From Sipunculus nudus (Eukaryota; Annelida; Sipuncula; Golfingiida; Sipunculidae): 64,000 bases of DNA. This document shows, piece by piece, positions 57,245 to 64,000 of the stretch; the first letter of the stretch is position 1, and every line of letters begins with the position of its first letter. The position numbers were made by a program, and so were the translations under genes. Below the pieces are notes generated by a model that was not told the origin of the DNA, ran no database searches, and saw only the letters and a program-made list of their open reading frames with translations. Location of the stretch: positions 35,237,956 to 35,301,955 of the forward strand of contig CM049318.1 in NCBI GenBank assembly GCA_026874595.1. The letters run 5' to 3'.

Positions 57245-58621
57245 TCAATGTTCAGGCATCGGCAGGTGAAACTTTGCCGGCGGGAACACTGCCCGTTCGG
57301 CTCGTGCTTCTGCGCTCTGTGTTCTTTTGTCGCGAAAAATCTGCACAGTGTCCCGTATCTCGCCCAGTGGATGCAAACGTGGAAACATGTAATGTTCTCC
57401 CAACGTGTAAAGTTCCAGACTGTGTTTGTTTTCCACCGCCTCAGTCTGTGCGTGTTGACGTGTCGGGTCAGTGTTTGTACCTTCCCTAATGTGTTTTCCA
57501 CCTTCCGTCTCGGTTGTGTTTATGTCGCGTGGGCACACACCCGCTAGTTCCGCGCACGTTTGGTGTATGTGCCTGTCGATGGCCGTTTTTACGCCGGCGA
57601 GTACTTGTGTGTGATCACGTGAGAATGGTGTTATATTCAGGTGCCAAGGGTCATGTGCCGTACGTGTTTTTGTGGTGATCAGCAGGCAAGGGTAAGCGTG
57701 CGTCCACATCTCCCACGCGTTTAACACGCAAGTACCGTCGCATTGGGATGAAGTGATGGGCCGCGCTGCAGCGCTCGCGACAACCTTAGCCAAAGTCGAC
57801 CTGGTGTCTCTGTTAGAACAATGGGAGTGCATAACCGCCAGAGCACGTAGTACATGCGTTGTTTCGCGTGATACGTTTCCGGCCGGCGCTCCCCTCAGTA
57901 ACGCCCACATACTTGCGTATAGGTACACAGTCTCAAAAGTTGCGAACACTGGGAGCCCGATTTGCACGTATGAGCAGGCCAACGACACCAGGGTGGCGTC
58001 GAACAACAGGAGGACTCCCACCGTTCGCAACTGTAACTGTTTCAGTTTCAGCGAAGGATTCCCTTTGTTGTTCTTTATCCTTGACTCTGCTGTATTGAAT
58101 ATATTTCCCGTTTTACGGTTGGGGGCCAAGGTGAAACCCATTATGCTCGCCAGCTCGTCCAGCCACGTGCAAGAAAACACATCTGTACTTACATTTGCGA
58201 TATGCCGGTCCCACGAGACGCTGACCGTGTCTTGACCGTGAACGTCCACGTAGTGTTCGAGCAAATGTGTGGCCAGCTGCTTCAGTTCTGGTTGGGCCCC
58301 GTGTGTTGTGTTATGGCCGTTATCCCCAGCGTTTGATGCTGGGTCGTTAACCGTGTTTGGTTCGCCGTTCTTTGCGGCACTGTGATTGTCCCCGCCCCTC
58401 GTCCTCTTCGCCTTTCTGGTCTGCCTGGTCAGCTGTAAGATGCATTGTTCCCATTCCTTGTGAGACTTAACGAATTCCTGTAAGGCTGGGGCGACTGTTG
58501 TGTACCACCAATCCACGGGATGGCCGTCCTTATTTTCCCCGTGTAGCTGACGTGTTTTCCTGAACCATGAATCCACGTGCTCTGCCACTTGTTTGATGTG
58601 TGAACGAATATCCTTTTGCAT
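57245..58621 (-). CDS. Hypothetical protein with hydrophobic core, 458 aa
   Basis: I do not recognise this protein. The N-terminal 70 residues are helical and charged. A hydrophilic Asn/Asp-rich stretch (about 75-115) follows. Two hydrophobic segments (about 202-222 and 223-245) could be membrane-embedded or a buried core. A Cys/His-containing stretch lies near 265-300, and the last 100 residues are charged and probably flexible. The open frame starts with a GTG at 58660, but the first ATG is at 58621. It is head-to-head with the 1,323-aa gene and downstream genes on the same strand are the protease-scaffold and helicase. Confidence 0.6.
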   Translation of the reverse strand: MQKDIRSHIKQVAEHVDSWFRKTRQLHGENKDGHPVDWWYTTVAPALQEFVKSHKEWEQCILQLTRQTRKAKRTRGGDNHSAAKNGEPNTVNDPASNAGDNGHNTTHGAQPELKQLATHLLEHYVDVHGQDTVSVSWDRHIANVSTDVFSCTWLDELASIMGFTLAPNRKTGNIFNTAESRIKNNKGNPSLKLKQLQLRTVGVLLLFDATLVSLACSYVQIGLPVFATFETVYLYASMWALLRGAPAGNVSRETTHVLRALAVMHSHCSNRDTRSTLAKVVASAAARPITSSQCDGTCVLNAWEMWTHAYPCLLITTKTRTAHDPWHLNITPFSRDHTQVLAGVKTAIDRHIHQTCAELAGVCPRDINTTETEGGKHIREGTNTDPTRQHAQTEAVENKHSLELYTLGEHYMFPRLHPLGEIRDTVQIFRDKRTQSAEARAERAVFPPAKFHLPMPEH

Positions 58622-58838
58622 GGCCCGGTGTATATTTGTGTGTGTGCGGTGTTGTACCACGTAATTATACCCTGTCTAGTCGGGGTCTTCTGTTGGTATG
58701 AGTTCCAGAAGTCGCTCCACACTATGAAGTATCACTTGAGCGTTTCACACGCCGAACTCATTTTTTAATGCTGCTTTGTCACGTGGTTGCCACAGCATAT
58801 CATGCAGCAGTAGGAAACGGTTTGACGCCAAACCTCCT

Positions 58839-58845
58839 TATAAAA
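58839..58845 (+). promoter_or_regulatory. TATA box for the 1,323-aa gene
   Basis: TATAAAA 90 bp before the ATG at 58935, followed by GC-rich sequence. Confidence 0.6.
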
Positions 58846-58934
58846 GCGCGCACCGACTGCGTTTCGCTTATTGTGCTCGCAGTTGCAGGACTTGACAGTT
58901 GTTTCGACCAGAAGCGTAGACATACGGTTCAAAC

Positions 58935-61900
58935 ATGCACAGGTCGGGTGGTAGTAAACCAGACGAGAGAGACTACACCAGTCTTTGCGAGACCGGCGAT
59001 CTGGGGGATATCACGCCTGCCCGTTTGTATGTGGTCAAGAGGGACGATTTGCTCTCGCTTGACGTCGCAGGAGGCATCATAGTTAAACAGCTGTTGGCGC
59101 AATGCGAAGGGGAACCCGGTGGTTGGTTACCTGTCGTGAGGGGGCTGACCGTGGAAAGTGATCTGCCCTGGAAAGGTTTCGTGGAGACACCGGACGGTGA
59201 AGTCAACAGTGCCGGCAGGTATCCGTTCTTGTTCCTCCTGCACGGGTACGATGACCCGCGTCTACACGAGCATGACAACCCGATGAGACGAATGAAGAAC
59301 GTGAGGCAGGTCATCGATGACATGCTGCAGACCACAACCCCCGCCTGGGAAGGTTGTGAGAAAAGCGAGTTTTTTCCCGTTCCGCAGAAATACACGTCTG
59401 CCGACCTGGTGGACAATGGCAAGGACCTGCACTCCCTGACTGTGCAGCGGATCATGAGCGTTGTGAAGAGTGAAGGACCGCCACTGGAGGCGAAAGATTT
59501 TTTCATCTTTGGAACGTTTACGTGGGCGCATATCAGCGCACTCATGCACGGTTGCATGTTCCTCGTGCGGGACTCGATCAGGCGTGACGTATCTCTGCAC
59601 GAAAACCTAAACGCGGTCACCGTGGATTTGTGGGACGCGACGCTGGCCTACGCTACACGCCGTTCTGCTCCGAAGCGACGGCCGCAACGGAAGCAGTTGC
59701 TTGCGGACGTCCTGCAGGACGACAGGAATTCCCCGACGGAAGAGCCCATTGAAAACCTTCTGGTCGTGTCACCCGTGCTCAGCCAGCTGATGTGGAGCAT
59801 CGTCAGGGGCCTGATGCACAACCTACATATCAAACCGTACTTGGCAGACGTGGTTGTTTACATGCTCGACACACCAGTGCACCGGCAGGTGGATCTACCT
59901 CCAGGTTTCTCATCCCCGTACCAAAACCAACAGGCATGTGACAAACGGCGGCAGATATCTGAAGAAACCGCCCCTTTGGTTGCTCTGCTGGTGTATCTCA
60001 CGCTCACCCAGAACACCAGTTGCCGGTTCGCGGACACTGTCGAATTCAAAAACTGGCCATGCGACGAGGACGTGCACTCTTCCCTCGTGCGACAGGCGGA
60101 GGCCACACCTTTCGGTAACCCAGAGAAGTGTACAGCAGAACTGGAGCGCATGATGCCAGGTCACATGGAACGCCAAATGTCACCTTGCCTGGCTGAAGCC
60201 GTAGCAATGTCGTTGAGGTTGAATGAGGCTTCACTGCTGTGCAGTTTGCTGAAGTCCACGGACTCAGCCGCCGTGGACATGACGTCTTTCTTACTGACCG
60301 ACAGGCAGGCCCAGCTACGGACGTCGCAGAAATGGCGTGCTTCGTTTGACATCGACAACTACCCTTTCGAACTACCGTTCGATAAGCAGGAGCGTCAGGG
60401 CAACATCAAATCGCACATGGACACGGCAGGCCGCCACGGCAATACCGTCTTGGCCCAAAGGCTTGTCGGCCTTTCGTTTGACCTCCACGTTACGGCCAGG
60501 TCGCTAGATTCGTTCGAAACTCTGGCGGAAGGGGTGCCCTGGGACGCTGACTTGAGTGATGTGAAAAAAGCGATTAATACACGTATGTGTCACAAATGCC
60601 ACAAGGACGGGGTCAGTTTGGACAGGGGACCGGAAAACTGCCCCTGTGTGTGGTTCCCACGCCCCGTCAGGCAGATCCTCGAAAAGCGGGGGACAGCTCA
60701 CGACGGGCTATGCGTACCTGGGTTGCACGTGCTGTGCAAAGGACCCCATTTTACGGGCAATGTTGAGAAATCGTCCTTTGTCCAGAGGAAAGAATCTGAC
60801 AGCAGAAGGAGAGAGTCGCAAGAAGCACCGTCGGGTGTGTTGGCACGCGTGCTCAAAGAAATACCGCCGGAACTGGATATGATCGTGCAGCCCCACGCGG
60901 GACGTCTACACACGTCCTTCATTGACTCGCTCGCCGGTTGTTTCATTACAAAACCCGACTCGCAGCTGCGAAAGAAGCACGACAGTACGCCTTTGGATGT
61001 CACGAGCGTTTGCAAAATGTTCTCGTGTGTGACTGATACAGTCGCGAGCGTGACGTTGGAAGCCAAACGCTTCGCGAACCTCGCCGCCGAGAGAACAGCT
61101 AACAGGAAGGCGGGGGCGACAGATGTAGAGAAACTGCGGTCTGAACTGGCCATCACGTTGTCGGGCGAGATGTTGGCCTACCAGGGTGCAGCTGTGTGGA
61201 AGATGCACCAGTGCACACTGCTGCACCAGTGCTTGCTGGCTTCTAACATGGCGCAAGCAGATGTATTCAAGCGGCTGCAGAGCGCAGCTGCTACGTACCA
61301 GCAGGTGCAACTGACGCTTTTGCATTCACCGTTGATGCTCGACAAACCGTTGTTCTCGTACAAGCCGTACGTTGTCAGGAGCGCGAGTGTACCTTCCCTG
61401 CACGATCAGGGGAGGGTTCTGGCGCACGAACACTGTTCGAAGGATTGCGTCTGGTACAAGGTCCAAGACGCATACTGTAAAATGAACACCACCACGTGGT
61501 ACAAAGATAAATCTGCCGCAAACAAGAAAGGATGGCAGCGCCCGCAGGGAAGCGTTGATGCCCCGTTTGCTGAAACGCACGGTTCCATACGTGCCTCGAT
61601 CATGGAGTCGCGCAGTGCGGGTGTCAGTGCTGCCGACATATATCAGGAACAGGGTGACTTCACCGTAACTCCGCGGGTGTCTGGTTTATCAGACGATGCA
61701 GTCGAGGATGAAGCAATTCCACCGGCTGTTGCGGCAGATGTGACAAGCGTTGTCCGGAATTCATCGTACGACTACATCATCGGCAACCACGAAAATGAAG
61801 AGGAGAGGTTTCGTGGAACGGGGTGGGGGTGGGTGAGCGGTCTGTCCGTCTTCACGAAACCTCTGTCTCGTGACACGCAAGGATGGATCGTCCAGATCAT

Positions 61901-62906
61901 ACAGAGTTGTTACCACCCTTCACTTAAAAAGATGATCCAGGCAAAGACCTTGCGTGAACTCGCGTTGGATGCTGAGGAATCTGGGGTGCACCTGCGGCAA
62001 GCGGACGTGCATGCTCTGGTGCGTTTGGTGCAGCTGGTCGAGACCAGCCCACTGCGCGGCGGGAGACATGTCAGCGGTTCCAAGGAATTCACGTCTTTCC
62101 TCCTCCAGTCTCAGCTGTTCTGTCACATGAGCCAGCTATCCGATGCACACCAGAAGGAAAACGCCATTTTGCCCGTTTGGGTGCAAGCTGGATGGGGTGG
62201 CGTCACCTTTAACAACCCGAAGAGCGAGTCGGGTGAAGCGCAGATGCCAGTCTTCCGTGATGCCGGCCTCGTGATGGTGAAGGACGGCGTGTCCTGCCTG
62301 AACGAAGCAAGTTCTTTGCGCTACAAGGTCACGGTGGCGTGTATGAGGCCGAATTTTTATGTTCTGCAAAACCATCTTGTGGTCCGTCACCGGATGTTGA
62401 TGGGTGTGAACGAGACTGAGCTCTCAGCACTGTATACAGGCGCGCTCAAGTCGATGAACTGGCCGCGTGCGGGAAAACAAGATGCTGACGATAAACGGCA
62501 ATACCCGCTCTTTCTGGGGGTTAGCACGGAGCCGTTCTCTCAACGCATGCAGGTGCACCACGCTGCACGCAGTGTGCTACACGGCATGGACGCAGCCGGC
62601 AGGACAGGAAGCATCCAAGACCTCGAAACGTGTTTGGACGACATGTGTGAGGACCCTGACGTTCCTGTCGAAAAAGTGGCTGGTCTGTTGTACCAGATAA
62701 TATCCACACGTTTAGGAAACAGCGGAGTGGATATCGAACAGCTGCCGAAAAGCAGCTTGGACGCAGAGACGTTCAGGTGCGTCGATGACTTTTGTACCCG
62801 TTTCCCTTACGTCCGCATGGACGAAAACGATTTGTCATCCGCTCTCCGTTTTCTCATGCCGATCGGCGAGCCGGACCCGAAACGCAGGCGGGTTTCTACC
62901 GATTAA
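58935..62906 (+). CDS. Large nuclear protein, 1,323 aa; candidate ssDNA-binding protein (ICP8-like)
   Basis: Two features stand out. C552-H-K-C555-H556 ... C569-P-C571 forms a likely zinc site. The C-terminus ends in P-K-R-R-R-V about five residues from the end, a textbook monopartite nuclear localisation signal. Size, an internal zinc site and a C-terminal NLS match the layout of the herpesvirus single-stranded DNA-binding protein (UL29/ICP8, about 1,200 residues), which coats DNA at the fork and drives recombination with the alkaline nuclease. No sequence motif proves this, and a major capsid protein or tegument protein of similar size is possible. There are no membrane spans. Start ATG at 58935 with TATAAAA 90 bp upstream; ATTAAA lies 70 bp after the stop. 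Confidence 0.55.
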   Translation: MHRSGGSKPDERDYTSLCETGDLGDITPARLYVVKRDDLLSLDVAGGIIVKQLLAQCEGEPGGWLPVVRGLTVESDLPWKGFVETPDGEVNSAGRYPFLFLLHGYDDPRLHEHDNPMRRMKNVRQVIDDMLQTTTPAWEGCEKSEFFPVPQKYTSADLVDNGKDLHSLTVQRIMSVVKSEGPPLEAKDFFIFGTFTWAHISALMHGCMFLVRDSIRRDVSLHENLNAVTVDLWDATLAYATRRSAPKRRPQRKQLLADVLQDDRNSPTEEPIENLLVVSPVLSQLMWSIVRGLMHNLHIKPYLADVVVYMLDTPVHRQVDLPPGFSSPYQNQQACDKRRQISEETAPLVALLVYLTLTQNTSCRFADTVEFKNWPCDEDVHSSLVRQAEATPFGNPEKCTAELERMMPGHMERQMSPCLAEAVAMSLRLNEASLLCSLLKSTDSAAVDMTSFLLTDRQAQLRTSQKWRASFDIDNYPFELPFDKQERQGNIKSHMDTAGRHGNTVLAQRLVGLSFDLHVTARSLDSFETLAEGVPWDADLSDVKKAINTRMCHKCHKDGVSLDRGPENCPCVWFPRPVRQILEKRGTAHDGLCVPGLHVLCKGPHFTGNVEKSSFVQRKESDSRRRESQEAPSGVLARVLKEIPPELDMIVQPHAGRLHTSFIDSLAGCFITKPDSQLRKKHDSTPLDVTSVCKMFSCVTDTVASVTLEAKRFANLAAERTANRKAGATDVEKLRSELAITLSGEMLAYQGAAVWKMHQCTLLHQCLLASNMAQADVFKRLQSAAATYQQVQLTLLHSPLMLDKPLFSYKPYVVRSASVPSLHDQGRVLAHEHCSKDCVWYKVQDAYCKMNTTTWYKDKSAANKKGWQRPQGSVDAPFAETHGSIRASIMESRSAGVSAADIYQEQGDFTVTPRVSGLSDDAVEDEAIPPAVAADVTSVVRNSSYDYIIGNHENEEERFRGTGWGWVSGLSVFTKPLSRDTQGWIVQIIQSCYHPSLKKMIQAKTLRELALDAEESGVHLRQADVHALVRLVQLVETSPLRGGRHVSGSKEFTSFLLQSQLFCHMSQLSDAHQKENAILPVWVQAGWGGVTFNNPKSESGEAQMPVFRDAGLVMVKDGVSCLNEASSLRYKVTVACMRPNFYVLQNHLVVRHRMLMGVNETELSALYTGALKSMNWPRAGKQDADDKRQYPLFLGVSTEPFSQRMQVHHAARSVLHGMDAAGRTGSIQDLETCLDDMCEDPDVPVEKVAGLLYQIISTRLGNSGVDIEQLPKSSLDAETFRCVDDFCTRFPYVRMDENDLSSALRFLMPIGEPDPKRRRVSTD

Positions 62907-62975
62907 TGAATCACATGATTGTGTCCTTGAATGTGGGTCGTGCACCTGTTTTTGTTTATTGCTATGGTATATCAT

Positions 62976-62981
62976 ATTAAA
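62976..62981 (+). terminator. Poly(A) signal (ATTAAA)
   Basis: ATTAAA 70 bp past the stop at 62906. Confidence 0.5.
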
Positions 62982-63132
62982 AACTATATTGCTTTTATAC
63001 GTGTTTGTGTTTTCTGTTGCGTGCATCGTCTGTCTGTTGTATGGTCCAGTCGGTCCTGTGCATGCGTGGTTGGAATGTTGCTATTTGAATGATTTATCAC
63101 ATGTTTCGTTGTAAACCCTGTGTGCACGTCGG

Positions 63133-63170
63133 TATATATATATATTTGTGTCGTGACTGCGACTTTATAA
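63133..63170 (+). promoter_or_regulatory. TATA-type sequences before the right-edge gene
   Basis: An alternating TATATATATATA run (63133-63145) and a TTATAA (63165-63170) lie 58-71 and 34-39 bp before the ATG at 63204. Confidence 0.5.
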
Positions 63171-63203
63171 CAGCCGCACTGGTGACAGTTTGGTTCATTT
63201 GCT

Positions 63204-64000
63204 ATGTCTGACATACAAGGGGTTACACTTGGTACAGCAGGGTACCACGCGGACGATATGTCATTACCAAATGAAGACGTTCATCGTTCTGATGAGGAAG
63301 GCGGGTCGGGAGAAAGGGAAGAGAACAACAATCCCCGGGACGGTGTCGCCGATGACCCTTGTGGCTGGCCTGTACTGGGATCCGGAGATGAGGATGACAG
63401 TGGGGGAGAACTACAAGAAAACGTGGAGGATTCGTCGTCGTCGTCGTCGTCGTCTGACATGGACGATGAAGAGATGATTATGCGTTACGAAAAGTGCATG
63501 TCGGAAGCCGATGGGAATATTGCAACATTTTTCGAGACGCACGGCCGTCAGATGTCTCTGTGGAGATACTTGGACGTAATCGATCTCTCTCTGTCGAGCA
63601 CAATGGCAAAAGACATGTGGTCGATATGTTCAGCTATTGCAGAGAGGTTACCCGAAGAGCCAGGTGAAGAAGGGCAGGTCACAACATTTGAACCAGGAAT
63701 CCTGATTTGGGTGGCATTCTGTCAAATGTGGTGCCAGCATTGCTTCCAGTTGATGCGGAGAGTGGTTGCGACGTCAGGGATTGGTGCGAATTTACCTACT
63801 CCTTACAGCACACTTGACAATTACGAGGTAGATGAATATGTCCGGAACAACGTGACCCCGAGGTCTATTTGCATGGCCCTTTTCCTGGGGCAACGGGAGT
63901 GGCGGGGTTGCGGTTGCACATTGTGCAGGAGACTCGAAACCAGTCTGCCGCTTCTGCAGGGATTACAAACTGTGGCGTACATTTCTTGTCCGCGCCATTG
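63204..64000 (+). CDS. Partial acidic, Cys-containing protein (265+ aa; 3' end outside window)
   Basis: The frame is open from an ATG at 63204 through the right edge. The first 100 residues are strongly acidic and include a run of seven Ser encoded by TCG repeats (about residues 79-85) next to D-M-D-D-E-E, typical casein kinase 2 substrate sequence and probably disordered. From about residue 100 the sequence looks globular. It has a C-x-x-x-C-x-x-C cluster (residues 174-181) and a C-x-C-x-x-C cluster (about residues 237-242), possible zinc ligands. I do not recognise the family; transcriptional regulators and tegument proteins often look like this. TATA-type sequences lie just upstream. Confidence 0.6.
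   Translation, partial: MSDIQGVTLGTAGYHADDMSLPNEDVHRSDEEGGSGEREENNNPRDGVADDPCGWPVLGSGDEDDSGGELQENVEDSSSSSSSSDMDDEEMIMRYEKCMSEADGNIATFFETHGRQMSLWRYLDVIDLSLSSTMAKDMWSICSAIAERLPEEPGEEGQVTTFEPGILIWVAFCQMWCQHCFQLMRRVVATSGIGANLPTPYSTLDNYEVDEYVRNNVTPRSICMALFLGQREWRGCGCTLCRRLETSLPLLQGLQTVAYISCPRH

Overview
This window is most likely an internal piece of a large double-stranded DNA virus of the herpesvirus lineage (order Herpesvirales). Its gene content and the very large, divergent proteins look closer to the alloherpesvirus/malacoherpesvirus side than to mammalian herpesviruses. The evidence is a set of recognisable replication and capsid proteins. These are a UL5-type SF1 helicase, a UL52-type primase with a D-V-D motif, a serine protease-scaffold (assemblin-type) gene, a 5,327-residue tegument protein carrying a herpesvirus-type (C76) deubiquitinase fold, an alkaline-exonuclease-like PD-(D/E)XK nuclease, and the N-terminal part of a probable family-B DNA polymerase running off the left edge. 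No terminase, portal or complete polymerase lies in the window, so it is a fragment of a larger genome. The named virus family is an inference; no database search was possible.

Layout. Positions 1-7.6 kb hold the partial polymerase candidate (-), a small unknown gene (+) and a 1,622-residue candidate major capsid protein (-). Positions 7.8-11.6 kb are a rightward block of accessory genes: a four-pass membrane protein, a Bcl-2-like protein, a five-pass membrane protein with a PPPPY motif, and a basic/acidic protein. Positions 12-27.4 kb hold a protein kinase-exonuclease fusion (-), a coiled-coil gene (-), the primase (+), a Cys-rich protein (+), a basic protein (+), a small gene (-), a 719-residue protein (+) and a half-helicase ATPase (+). 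Positions 27.5-43.5 kb are one giant tegument gene (-). A 513-residue gene follows (+). Positions 45.1-51.5 kb contain no convincing protein gene. They hold a 4-kb inverted-repeat (foldback) structure built from alternating 105/106-bp units, three eukaryote-type tRNA genes and AT-rich sequence that looks host-derived. Positions 51.5-64 kb hold the helicase (-), protease-scaffold (-), an unknown gene (-), a 1,323-residue candidate ssDNA-binding protein (+) and a partial acidic gene (+) leaving the right edge.

How the genes fit together. Polymerase, primase, helicase, exonuclease and the possible ssDNA-binding protein would form the DNA replication/recombination set. Candidate capsid protein and protease-scaffold would build the procapsid. 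The giant protein would be the inner tegument. The membrane proteins and Bcl-2-like protein would act at the host-cell interface. Genes are mostly intronless, closely packed, often with TATA-like boxes 35-160 bp upstream and AATAAA/ATTAAA signals just downstream.

The most unusual points are the kinase-nuclease fusion; the tegument protein with an active-looking C76 domain plus an N-terminal OTU-like domain that has lost its catalytic Cys and His; the Bcl-2-like gene; and the tRNA-bearing foldback island. Several long open frames begin with GTG or TTG. For those genes the first in-frame ATG was used as the start.
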